DNA of 64,000 nt, taken from NCBI GenBank assembly GCA_047291315.1, contig JBDPYZ010000006.1:1-64000 (forward strand), in the 5' to 3' direction. Every line of letters starts with the position of its first letter. Position 1 is the first letter of the stretch. The DNA comes from Arsenophonus fragariae (GTDB taxonomy: Bacteria; Pseudomonadota; Gammaproteobacteria; Enterobacterales; Enterobacteriaceae). The notes under the pieces were generated by a model, which made no database searches, was not told where the DNA came from, and saw nothing but the letters and a program-made list of their open reading frames with translations. Made by a program: the position numbers and the translations under genes. Positions 47,128-56,356 of the stretch are shown in pieces.

Positions 47128-48207
47128 ATGCGTTTAGATAGTTTTTTCCAACATCAACAATACTGAATCCTCATGGATAGAAACAATCTCGATAATATCA
47201 ACAATTCAAAAGCTTTAATAATTTTATAAATACAGTAACTAATTTAGTTAATAATTTCACTGGAGTAAAAAATAGTTCCTATGAATTTGACTGGAAGCGA
47301 AATAATTCATTCAGCAATTCATCTCAACTGCTAAAATTTCCAGTCGAATTACGTAAAGTGAGTTCATTATCGTCAGAAGAAATGACTTTAACGAGTGAAA
47401 AATATCCAGAGTTAGCACGATCAATGTCAGTGAAATCAGAAAGAGCTTTTTTAAATGAAAAACCGCAGAAAACAGGCTTGAATTTTCTGTACGATAGTTT
47501 TTTTTAATTTAGTATACTTACTTTCTGGCAGAAAAATATTTCTTTAGCAAACGATAATGTCGATCAGAATAAAATAGCAGTAGGTAAAATTGCTGAAGTT
47601 GCTAAAGCATGTGTAGAAAAAGTGATGTGCACTAATATTACCGGAATTTTGCCAATTTAAATCAACATATTGACAACAAGAATGTTGAAGGTATTTTTAG
47701 GGGAGAACTTAATAAGATAATCTATAATAAAGATGATAATACGAAACTGCTTAAGGCATTTAGCAATCTAGAATTACAATCTGAACCTATCTCTTTGGCA
47801 TGGATGGTAAAAACCTATAATAGGTGAATTCCCCCCCCCAAAGTAAACTTGAATGAATTAGATAGTATTATGTCAATCGATAAGAGTGATCCAAAGGAAC
47901 TGCAACAATTAGAACAGGTAGTTAACAAGAAGAATTTAACATTTTAATCAACGAGAAAATTGAAACTATTGGCTCAGAGAAAACAAAAAATAATTTAAAA
48001 GTTTGCTTTGGCTCAATGGCAGAGGTATTGCGTTTGATTGAGCGTCATCACGATATTCAAGGTTTAACAAAATCGAGTATTGTGACATCAATGTTACCCA
48101 GGGTCATCGATATAACGACATTATTGTGAGAAAACTTGCTGAGTTATACAGCAAAAACCACCATGATCACCAATCTTATGGCAAATTATCTGACTAATAA
48201 TTATTAA
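47128..48207 (+). pseudogene. RhoGAP-domain effector-like protein, copy 2, heavily broken
   Basis: After MRLDSFF several frames give FINTVTNLVNNFTGVKNSSY, SSEEMTLTSEKYPELARSMS, IAEVAKACVEKV, then the RhoGAP-like core: NVEGIFRGELN (arginine-finger loop), LLKAFSNLELQSEPISLAWM, VKTY and IPPPKVNLNELDSIM. IETIGSEKTKNNLKVCFGSM, AEVLRLIERHHDIQGLTKSS and IVTSMLPRVID follow. At least three stops (for example TGA at 47824) and several frameshifts break it. Layout and ending (TKSSIVTSM, compared with TKESIITSM) show it is a paralogue of copy 1. A run of nine Cs (47831-47839) lies in the core. Confidence 0.6.
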
Positions 48208-48218
48208 TCTATCTAGTT

Positions 48219-48277
48219 AAAAACAGCAGCCCGCCTTTAAATAATAATTTTGATAAATCAATAAGTAATGGCGGGCT
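48219..48277 (-). terminator. Probable terminator of fabI
   Basis: On the minus strand, AGCCCGCC and GGCGGGCT form an 8-bp G+C-rich stem after the fabI stop. An inner small hairpin (TTGAT/ATCAA) lies in the loop, and GCTGTTTTT follows. It stands out in A+T-rich surroundings. Confidence 0.55.
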
Positions 48278-48287
48278 AATGATGCTA

Positions 48288-49079
48288 TTAAGCTTTTAAT
48301 TCAACTTCATTCATCGCAGCGATACTGAATCCGCCGTCGACATGTAAAATTTCACCTGTCACACCCGCCGATAAATCAGAGCATAGAAAAGTGGCGCAAT
48401 TGCCAACATCTTCAGTCGTCACTGTGCGGCGGATTGGTGTTACTGATTCACAATGTGATAGCATTTTACGAAAATCTTTAATGCCCGACGATGCTAATGT
48501 GCGGATTGGACCGGCTGAAATGCCGTTAACTCGAATAGCTTCAGGCCCCATTGCGTTAGCCATATACCGGACATTTGCTTCCAGGGAGGCTTTTGCTAAT
48601 CCCATAATATTATAGTTAGGAATAGCGCGCTCAGAGCCCAGATAGCTAAGGGTAACCAAGGCAGAATTAGGATTTAACATACTTCGGCAAGCTTTTGCTA
48701 ACGCAACAAAGCTATATGAACTAATATCGTGGGCAATTCGGGATCCCTCGCGTGTAACCGCATCAATATAATCACCGTCAAGTTGATCGGCTGGTGCATA
48801 GGCAATTGAATGGACAAAACCATCAAATTTGCTCCATACCTTCGCCAGCTCGGCAAATAGTGTAGTGATACTTTCATCGGAAGCGACATCACATAGTAAA
48901 ACAATACTAGAGCCAAAGCTGTTTGCCATCTCTTCTACGCGAGATTTCAGTTTATCACTTTGATAACTGAAGGCTAGTTCAGCGCCTTGTTTGTGCATTG
49001 CTTGTGCAATACCGTGAGCAATAGATAGTTTACTGGCTAAACCAGTGATCAGAATGCGCTTGCCGCTTATAAAGCCCAT
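48288..49079 (-). CDS. fabI: Enoyl-ACP reductase (NADH)
   Basis: The 263-residue protein (E. coli 262) begins MGFISGKRILITGLASKLSI. It has the FabI active-site block SYLGSERAIPNYNIMGLAKA with the Y-x6-K pair, and NGISAGPIRTLASSGI. It reduces trans-2-enoyl-ACP in the last step of each fatty-acid elongation cycle and is the triclosan target. Next to the sap operon on the same strand, as in E. coli. A likely terminator follows at 48219-48277. Confidence 0.96.
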   Translation of the reverse strand: MGFISGKRILITGLASKLSIAHGIAQAMHKQGAELAFSYQSDKLKSRVEEMANSFGSSIVLLCDVASDESITTLFAELAKVWSKFDGFVHSIAYAPADQLDGDYIDAVTREGSRIAHDISSYSFVALAKACRSMLNPNSALVTLSYLGSERAIPNYNIMGLAKASLEANVRYMANAMGPEAIRVNGISAGPIRTLASSGIKDFRKMLSHCESVTPIRRTVTTEDVGNCATFLCSDLSAGVTGEILHVDGGFSIAAMNEVELKA

Positions 49080-49250
49080 AAGCCGTATCCTTGTAAATTT
49101 TAAATAATAACACTAATGTACACAGCATAAATTATCTGTTGTAGATAGTATTTATGCATTATTTTTTGATAAGCCGCAATGAGTTTATCATGATAGAAGA
49201 AAATATGTTGTATTACCTAATTGATCCGATCAGTTTATTCTGTTTTTATA

Positions 49251-50060
49251 TTAGATAATATCTTGCTGCCAGGCATCCGCAGATAAAAGTTCACCAAAGT
49301 GGCTGGCAATTAAGCGTCGGGTTACTTCATGTAAAGGTGAAGCAAGCACTTCGGCAGTATTACCTCTTTCAACCACAACACCATTATCCATTACCAACAC
49401 TTTATCGCTGATATGTTTCATCATACCTAAATGTTGAGTAATATAAATATATGAAATGCTTTGTTTTTCTTGTAATTCAAGCATTAAATTAATGATTTGA
49501 GAACGCATTGTCATATCTAATGACGCCAGTGCTTCATCAGCAATAATAATTTCTGGTTGAAGGATCAACGCTCTTGCCAGCGCTACTCGCTGTTTTTGAC
49601 CGGCAGCTAACATATGCGGGTAATAGCCAGCATGATCAGGTAATAGCCCAACTTGACGAAGGGTCTGCTCTATACGCTCTTCACGTTCATGAACGGAAAG
49701 TGAAGTATTTAGAATTAAGGGGATTTCAAGGATTTGTCCGATACGCTGTCTAGGTGTTAAAGAAGTGCTTGGATCTTGAAATATCATGCGTATGCGTTGA
49801 CTGCGATAACTATAATCGCCAAAGTTAAGCTGATGGCCATTAATAAAGATTTCACCACCACTGGGTTCAATAACACCCGATAACATACGGGCAAGGGTTG
49901 ATTTACCTGATCCGTTAGCACCGATAATAGCCAAGGTTTCACCAGATCCTAAGGTAAAACTTAAAGGTTTTACGGCTTCTAATAGTTGAGTTTGAAATAA
50001 CCCTGTACCATAACGAAAGGTTTTAGTCAGATTTTTTATTGCGAGCAACGGCATTGTCAT
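49251..50060 (-). CDS. sapF: Sap transporter ATP-binding protein SapF
   Basis: The 269-residue ABC ATPase has Walker A GANGSGKST (about residues 47-55), a LAAGQKQRVALARAL signature, and Walker B IIIADEALASLD. It is the second ATPase of SapABCDF, linked to resistance to antimicrobial peptides, K+ uptake and putrescine export. It overlaps sapD by four bases (50057-50060) and ends the operon, with fabI next. Confidence 0.93.
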   Translation of the reverse strand: MTMPLLAIKNLTKTFRYGTGLFQTQLLEAVKPLSFTLGSGETLAIIGANGSGKSTLARMLSGVIEPSGGEIFINGHQLNFGDYSYRSQRIRMIFQDPSTSLTPRQRIGQILEIPLILNTSLSVHEREERIEQTLRQVGLLPDHAGYYPHMLAAGQKQRVALARALILQPEIIIADEALASLDMTMRSQIINLMLELQEKQSISYIYITQHLGMMKHISDKVLVMDNGVVVERGNTAEVLASPLHEVTRRLIASHFGELLSADAWQQDII

Positions 50061-51052
50061 GGTGTTTCCTCCATGTTAAGAGGAAAATGGCAAGCAAATG
50101 CCCGGTTTTTTATACCGCGTAGCGGCGGTGTTATAATACAAGTTTTTTGTGCATAGGGACAACGAGGACCTAGCCGGCAACCGATGGGCAGGTGCTCTAA
50201 AGAAGGAATCGCCCCAGGTAGAGTATTCAGTCGACTTTTATGAGGCAGTGGGCTGCCAAAATCAGGGATAGCACGTATTAAGGCTTGCGTATATGGATGA
50301 TGAGAGCGGAGTAATAACTCTTCAGGTGTCCCACTTTCAACGGTTTGGCCGCAATAGAGTACACTAATACGATCAACCAGCTTGCTCATCATTTGCATAT
50401 CATGACTAATTAGTAGAATTGTCATATTATTGTTTTGATTTAATCTATCAAGCAGGCGAAATATTTGTGCTTGTGTAGTGGATTCCATCGCATTGGTGGG
50501 TTCGTCTGCAATAAGTAATCGTGGTTGATTTGCTAGCGCAATGGCTATCATCACTTTCTGACATTCACCTTCTGTAAGTTCATAAGGATAGCTGTACATA
50601 ATATCATCATGATCTTTAATTCCAACACGATGGAGTAATTCAATTGCTCGTCGTCTACGCCAGCTAAATCGTTGCCACCAACGGCCTTTAAAAGTCCATT
50701 GTGGTATTGATTGAATAAGTTGTTTACCAATATTTTCAGCTGGATCTAAGCAAGATTGAGGTTCTTGAAAAATCATTGAAATATTATGGCCTATAACTCT
50801 GCCCCGTTGTCGTGCGGTGAGCTTTAGTAGATCAATCTCAATAAAATAAAAACGATCAGCAGTAACTTTTAAGTTATCTTTAGTTATGCCACAAATAGCC
50901 TTAGCAATTAAGCTTTTACCTGAACCGGATTCGCCAGCTAAGCCACGAATTTCGCCCTCATTTAACTGTAAAGAAACGTTGTCGACTGCTTTTACTGGCC
51001 CTTTGGCGGTCATAAATTCGATAGTGAGGTTACGGATATCTAATAATGGCAT
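50057..51052 (-). CDS. sapD: Sap transporter ATP-binding protein SapD
   Basis: The 331-residue oligopeptide-type ABC ATPase has Walker A GESGSGKSL (about residues 40-48), the degenerate signature LTEGECQKVMIA typical of SapD, and Walker B LLIADEPTNA. The C-terminal Cys-rich segment (RCPYAQKTC...) is that of the OppD/DppD group. Its start overlaps the end of sapC at 51052. Length as in E. coli (330). Confidence 0.94.
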   Translation of the reverse strand: MPLLDIRNLTIEFMTAKGPVKAVDNVSLQLNEGEIRGLAGESGSGKSLIAKAICGITKDNLKVTADRFYFIEIDLLKLTARQRGRVIGHNISMIFQEPQSCLDPAENIGKQLIQSIPQWTFKGRWWQRFSWRRRRAIELLHRVGIKDHDDIMYSYPYELTEGECQKVMIAIALANQPRLLIADEPTNAMESTTQAQIFRLLDRLNQNNNMTILLISHDMQMMSKLVDRISVLYCGQTVESGTPEELLLRSHHPYTQALIRAIPDFGSPLPHKSRLNTLPGAIPSLEHLPIGCRLGPRCPYAQKTCIITPPLRGIKNRAFACHFPLNMEETP

Positions 51053-51942
51053 TATTCCACCCCAGCATTAATGGCTCGATGTAAGCCATCACCAAGTAAG
51101 TTAACAAATAATACGCTGATCATAATGGTTGTGCCAGGAAGAAAGACTGTCCATGGCGCAACATAAATCAACTCTAAACTATCACCGAGCATGGTGCCCC
51201 ATTCAGCAGTCGGTAATCTTGCACCTAAATTAAGAAAGCCTAACGCGGCCATATCCAGAATAGCCATAGATAAAGCACGGGTAATTTCGGTTACTAAGAC
51301 AGGAGTGATATTTGGTAATACTGTATACCAAAGGATATAAAAGTTTGAGGCACCGTCAAGTCGAGCTGCAAGAACATATTCTGTATCTAGTTCATCGCGA
51401 ACAGCGCTGTAGATTGTTCTAACAATTCTTGGTAATAAGGCTAACCAAATTGCTATCATCGCATTTTCAAGGCTTGAACCGGCAAAAGCGATAATGATAA
51501 TTGCCAGCAGCAGGGAGGGAATTGATAATAGGGTATCTAACACATGATTTAAAATAGCTGATTTTAAGCCATGGGTAATACCGGCTAGACAACCTAATAT
51601 TAATCCTACCAGCGTCGTACTAATGGTGATCATAAGTGCAGAGCCGAAGGTAGATGCTGTACCGATAAGTAATCGACTTAAAATATCTCGGCCAAGATCA
51701 TCAGTACCCAAGAAAAAGGCCACATTACCATAATGCGACCAAGATGGAGGTAGTAGTTGGTAGCCTAAAAATTGTTGGTTAATAGTATAGGGGGATAAGT
51801 AGTTGCCGATTAAAGTCAAAACCAGAAGAAAAACAACGCCATAAAATCCTGTTATTGCCAAAATATCATTAGAAAAAAATAGCCAGACGACCCGGATAGG
51901 GGATGGCATTTTTTGTTCGCGATAAAAATTATCTGAAGACAT
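51052..51942 (-). CDS. sapC: Sap transporter permease SapC
   Basis: The 296-residue protein has about six membrane helices and the binding-protein-dependent transport EAA-like loop (LAARLDGASNFYILWYTVLP). FFLGTDDLGRDILSRLLIGT near residues 75-95 is the DppC/OppC N-terminal signature. It pairs with SapB to form the pore. Its start overlaps the end of sapB by 14 bases. Length equals E. coli (296). Confidence 0.94.
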   Translation of the reverse strand: MSSDNFYREQKMPSPIRVVWLFFSNDILAITGFYGVVFLLVLTLIGNYLSPYTINQQFLGYQLLPPSWSHYGNVAFFLGTDDLGRDILSRLLIGTASTFGSALMITISTTLVGLILGCLAGITHGLKSAILNHVLDTLLSIPSLLLAIIIIAFAGSSLENAMIAIWLALLPRIVRTIYSAVRDELDTEYVLAARLDGASNFYILWYTVLPNITPVLVTEITRALSMAILDMAALGFLNLGARLPTAEWGTMLGDSLELIYVAPWTVFLPGTTIMISVLFVNLLGDGLHRAINAGVE

Positions 51943-52897
51943 ATCTATCCTTATATTTAGAAGGGTTCATGATAGCGCCTAAAATATCCGATATGACATT
52001 AACGAAAATAACTAAAGTACCAATAATCATTACGCCGGCAGATATTGCGGAGTAATCATTTTGTTGAATGGCTGTTACTAACCAGAGCCCTAATCCTGGC
52101 CAATTAAATACAAGTTCAGTGATCATCGCTAGTGTGATCATAGTAGAAAATTGCAGACCAAGTTTTGGAATAATAGGAGGAAGAGCATTGTGTAGTACAT
52201 GGCGTTTGATTATGGTAATACGGGATAGTCCTCTGGTTGCCGCTGCTTTGATATAATTTTCTCCCATAACTGCTTCAGTACTATTTTTCATTAAACGTAT
52301 CATTTCAGAAATTGGCGCGATGGCTAATGTAATAACCGGTAGAATCAAATGCTCTAAGATATTAATGAACATTTGACTACGATAGACTGAATCAGATAAC
52401 CAAACATCGATCAGTGCAAAACCAGTAACAGATTCAAGATCATATAGTAAATTAATTCGTCCAGAGACCGGTAACCAGCCTAACTTCAATGAAAAAAGCA
52501 GGATAAATAATAAAGCCAACACAAAAATTGGCATAGAAAAACCGATTAGTGTAAAAATTTTGATAATATATTCAACAGGTTTATTTCGCCAAACACCGGC
52601 AATAATACCGGTTGGAATACCGATTATTAAAGCTAAAACAAACGATAAAAAACACAATTCCATGGTGGAAGGAAAAGTGGCATTCAGCTGATCGCTAATG
52701 GGTTGGCCATTAATACTAGAAAACCCAAAATTCCAATGTAATAAACCGGTTAAATAAAAAATATAGGCATCCCATAATGATAGTCCACTTAAGGGAGCAT
52801 CAGCCGTAAAATAGTTCAAACTAAAACTAACGAGCGTCAGTAAAAATAAGGTAATAATTAATAATAATAACCGCCTTAATGCGTAAATAATCACCAC
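51929..52897 (-). CDS. sapB: Sap transporter permease SapB
   Basis: The 322-residue permease (E. coli 321) has a first helix starting MVIIYALRRLLLLIITLF, periplasmic GLLHWNFGFSSINGQPI, and the permease EAA loop (KAAATRGLSRITIIKRHVLH). It belongs to the DppB/OppB group. It overlaps the end of sapA by 7 bases. Confidence 0.94.
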   Translation of the reverse strand: MVIIYALRRLLLLIITLFLLTLVSFSLNYFTADAPLSGLSLWDAYIFYLTGLLHWNFGFSSINGQPISDQLNATFPSTMELCFLSFVLALIIGIPTGIIAGVWRNKPVEYIIKIFTLIGFSMPIFVLALLFILLFSLKLGWLPVSGRINLLYDLESVTGFALIDVWLSDSVYRSQMFINILEHLILPVITLAIAPISEMIRLMKNSTEAVMGENYIKAAATRGLSRITIIKRHVLHNALPPIIPKLGLQFSTMITLAMITELVFNWPGLGLWLVTAIQQNDYSAISAGVMIIGTLVIFVNVISDILGAIMNPSKYKDRYVFR

Positions 52898-54459
52898 GAT
52901 GCTCCTTCTTCATCATCAAAATAAGAATCAGCCGGTAGGGGTGTTTTAGTAGATCCACCGCGATAAACCCCCGCAAAAGGTGAATTACCAAAGGCACTAA
53001 TAACTAGACCTTTTATATCGTAACGATAAGCTTGTAGATGTAATGAATAAGCTAGCGGTAATACCGGTAATTCTTTTGTCAATAATAATTGCGCTTGATG
53101 GTAATAATTAATTCGGGATGAAATACTTTTTTTTAATAGTGCCTTACGTAAAATCTCATCAAAGGAGGAGTTACACCATTTATTCCAATTAGTATTAGAT
53201 TCTATTGCTGGGCAACTGAGTATAGGGCGGAAAAAACTATTTTGATCATTACTATCCGTTGACCAACCGTTAAGAACCATGTCATAGTTGCGATCAGTGA
53301 GTTTATTTTCTAATAAGTTGCCTTCCGCAGGGTGAATATTAATCTTAATGCCTACTTTTGCTAACTCTGCCTGAATAAGTTCTACGGTTTTTAACGGACT
53401 CGGATTATATGATTGAGAAATAATTGGAACCCAAAGATCTAATTTCATACCAGACAAGCCAAGCTCTTCCAGCATTTGTTTGGCTTTTTTGGGATTATAG
53501 TCTATCACTTTAATTTGATTATAATTAGCCCATGAAGCTCTTGGTAAGACAGAAGCTGTTGTTTCGGCGGTGCCGTAATAGATAGATTGCATTAATCTTT
53601 CATTATTAATTGAATACGCAATAGCTTGTCTAACCTTTAATTGACTGGCAGCTGGATAAGCTAATACATCGCATTCGGCGGTCAATAATTTAGATATGCG
53701 TTTTGTACCGCCGGTACCAAGATCAATCACTACTAGCTTCATGAAAGGTTTGCCTTTCCAATAATTATCATGCTGAGTTAGCTTGATAAATTGACCGGTT
53801 TGATAACCAACCAGTATGAAAGGACCGGTACCAACAGGTTTCCAATCAATAAATTCTTTGTGATTGATTTTATTGAGATATTGCGCATATTCTTGCGAAA
53901 GTATTGGGGCATAGCGAGTAGCAAGATGCCAGAGAAATGATGCATCAGGTATATATAATTTAAATTCAACGGTATAATTATCGATCTTATGAATAATACT
54001 ACGGATATTGTTAGCTGATTGTAGATTATCGAAGTAAGGATAGTTGCCACCCCCAACATAATGATAAGGATGGTTTTTATCAAACATAAGGGAGAAACTA
54101 AATACAACATCATTGGCATTGAGCGTTCGTGTCGGTGTAAACCAATCAGTTGTTTGAAATGGAATATTGTGCTTTAAATAGAATCGATAAGTTGCTCTTT
54201 TATCAAATGATTTCCAGTGCGAGGCAACTTCGGAATTTAGTTTGTAGATAAATGGATTGCCCTCTAATAGCCGATCATAAAGTTGAGCGGCTAGTGGGTC
54301 AATAATCAGCCCTGTGCGGGTAATTTGTGGATTCAATGTGGTGAAAATGTCATTAACACAATAGATAAAAATGGTTTGTCGAATTTGTGGCGGAAGGGTG
54401 TCTGCTAATGCTATTGTCCCTACATTTATTAAGATAATCAATAAAATTAGGTACCGCAT
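52891..54459 (-). CDS. sapA: Sap periplasmic peptide-binding protein SapA, internally shortened
   Basis: The 522-residue family 5 solute-binding protein has a signal peptide (MRYLILLIILINVGTIALA-D). Its N-terminal half (RLLEGNPFIYKL, VGTGPFILVGYQTGQFIKL) and C-terminal half (QSIYYGTAETTASVLPRASW, GWSTDSNDQNSFFRP) match E. coli SapA (547 residues). At residue about 275 AYPAASQL runs straight into KVRQAIAYSIN. The segment of about 37 residues present in E. coli between these points (containing GMN-AYLAFNT) is missing, in frame. That segment is part of the ligand-binding core, so binding may be altered. Confidence 0.9.
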   Translation of the reverse strand: MRYLILLIILINVGTIALADTLPPQIRQTIFIYCVNDIFTTLNPQITRTGLIIDPLAAQLYDRLLEGNPFIYKLNSEVASHWKSFDKRATYRFYLKHNIPFQTTDWFTPTRTLNANDVVFSFSLMFDKNHPYHYVGGGNYPYFDNLQSANNIRSIIHKIDNYTVEFKLYIPDASFLWHLATRYAPILSQEYAQYLNKINHKEFIDWKPVGTGPFILVGYQTGQFIKLTQHDNYWKGKPFMKLVVIDLGTGGTKRISKLLTAECDVLAYPAASQLKVRQAIAYSINNERLMQSIYYGTAETTASVLPRASWANYNQIKVIDYNPKKAKQMLEELGLSGMKLDLWVPIISQSYNPSPLKTVELIQAELAKVGIKINIHPAEGNLLENKLTDRNYDMVLNGWSTDSNDQNSFFRPILSCPAIESNTNWNKWCNSSFDEILRKALLKKSISSRINYYHQAQLLLTKELPVLPLAYSLHLQAYRYDIKGLVISAFGNSPFAGVYRGGSTKTPLPADSYFDDEEGASW

Positions 54460-54671
54460 AATAAGAACCTATTATAAGTGCGAATGGCTTTATTGTAGCT
54501 TAACTCCAGCTATGCAACAAAATAGAGTTGATAAAATTATTAGTTATTTGTTGAGAAAAATTCTCAACAAAGTGCTTTACAAAAGTTATTGATAACTATT
54601 ATCATCAATCTGTCTGCTAAGTTGGTTATTGTCAAATAGTAACCTTATTTATTCTTATTTACATTTTGGTT

Positions 54672-55659
54672 AACGGGCAAGTTATGTTTTTTCGGTAATC
54701 CGCTTCATTGATGATAGGTTAATTTTAATTGCTGAGCTGCTAGCCGCTGATTAAAGGGGCATTATTTGTAATGCTTGTTCGATCCAAAATTTTCCGCTGG
54801 ATGCTGCCATTGTTTTAAATCAATGGAAGTTCAGGTAACTCATCGTTTTCTTTTGTTACCGCCGACGGCATTGACCAGTTAGTAAAAGGATCGAATACAA
54901 TCATATTTAATAATCTAATGGTTCATCGCTATTGCCATGACGATAGAGTGAACGTTCAATGACATTCTTTAATTTATGTACATTGCCGGGTCAGGGATAA
55001 GTTGACAAACTTTTTGCGCTTTAAGGGAAAATCCTGGAAAAAAGGGGAGATTGAGCTCGTGGCTCATATTAATAGCGAGATGTTCGGCCAGTAACGTAGT
55101 ATTTGCTGATCGCTTACGCAATGGCGGAATGTGGATGACATAAAAGGCCAGACGGTCAAGCAGATCGGCACGAAATAAGCCTTTGCTAGCTAATTGAGGT
55201 AGATTAGCGTTGGTCGCGTAAATAAGACTAACATTGACTTTAAGGCTTTGCCTACCACTGACACGTTATAGTTGGCCCTATTCTAGACACGCAATAATTT
55301 TTCTTGCACAATCAGGGGCCGGTTGCCAGTTCGTCAAGGAAAAGTGTGCACCGATCCGTATGTTCAAATCGGCCTAAATGTTTTTTTTGTGCACCAGTAA
55401 ATGCACCAGCTTCGTGGCCAAATAATTCGGTATCTAACAAATTTTCATTTAGTGCACTGCAATTATGGGAAATAAATGGTTTTTGCCAACGTGGTGAAAG
55501 ATAATGAAGACGGCCAGCAATTAGATCCTTACCTGTTACACGCTTACCAGTAACTAAAACCGGTTTATTCAGTTTGGCAAGAGCATAAGTTTGCTCCAAT
55601 CTTTCTAAGAAATTATCCGCAGTGCCAAGAATGTTATCAGTAGAGAGTTGTGTGGTCAT
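54672..55659 (-). pseudogene. pspF: Phage shock activator PspF, broken
   Basis: The first 115 codons match PspF: DNILGTADNFLERLEQ, LNKPVLVTGKRVTGKDLIAG (Walker A, G-x4-GK), FISHNCSALNENLLDTELFG and HEAGAFTGAQKKHLGRFEHT (the GAFTGA loop that contacts sigma-54). Frames then break near 55310, but ATNANLP, FRADLLDRLAFYVIHIPPLR and, near the end, QQLKLTYHQ remain. It sits between sapA and pspA as in E. coli. Loss removes the sigma-54 activator of the psp operon. Confidence 0.85.
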
Positions 55660-55751
55660 TTTCCTTAATATGTAAATTATAGCGAATAGTTATGTAAAAG
55701 ATAAGAAATAAAAATATATTTATTTCTTATGGTTACATTAATTTATTAAGT

Positions 55752-55767
55752 TGGCGCGAATATTGTT
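55752..55767 (+). promoter_or_regulatory. Sigma-54-like promoter of pspA
   Basis: TGGCGCGAATATTGTT fits TGGCAC-N5-TTGC with the GG and the TTG at correct spacing. It lies 69 bases before the pspA start, on the divergent side of pspF, as in E. coli. The -12 element ends TTGT instead of TTGC. Confidence 0.6.
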
Positions 55768-55835
55768 TATCAATAAATAAAGTTAAAAAATTAATGACAA
55801 ATCAATCATTCAATATAAATTGAGGAATTTATCGA

Positions 55836-56272
55836 TGGGCATTTTCACACGTTTCACAGATACAATTGATGCTAATGTTGCTTTTTTATTAGATAAGGCA
55901 GAAGATCCACAGAAAATGATCCATTTAATGATCTAAGAAATGGAAGATATGTTAGTTGAATTTCTTTTAATATAGGCATGCACTTTAGATGAGCAAAAAG
56001 GATTAGAACGCAGGATTGCAAGTGATGAAAAGCAGGTTATACAGTGGCAGGAAAAGGCAGAATTGGCGCTAGTAAAGATAAAGAGGAGCTAGCTCGCTCC
56101 GCATTAATTAAAAAGCAAAAAGTAGCTACCATTGTTGATACACTAAAGAGTGAATTAATTATGGTTGATGAAACTTTTGTGCGTATGAAAAGTGAGATTG
56201 CTGAATTAGAGCAAAACTACTGACTGAAACACGGGCCAAGCAGTAGTCCATAGTATTAAGGCAAGGCATGAA
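55836..56272 (+). pseudogene. pspA: Phage shock protein PspA, truncated and broken
   Basis: MGIFTRFTDTIDANVAFLLD, KAEDPQKMIHLMI, then a TAA, EMEDMLVEFLL, a TAG, then DEQKGLERRIASDEKQV and WQEKAELALVK match the N-terminal half of PspA. Frame breaks and the loss of the C-terminal half follow. Similarity stops around 56272, shortly before the IS91-type transposase remnant. pspBC are absent. PspA maintains inner-membrane integrity under stress. Confidence 0.85.
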
Positions 56273-56356
56273 CGATAGCCAGCCGATGGCGTGAACATTG
56301 CTGCTCTGCAGCTCCAATCGTAGGCAAACCCCTTCAGATCTTTTATACTCTACACT

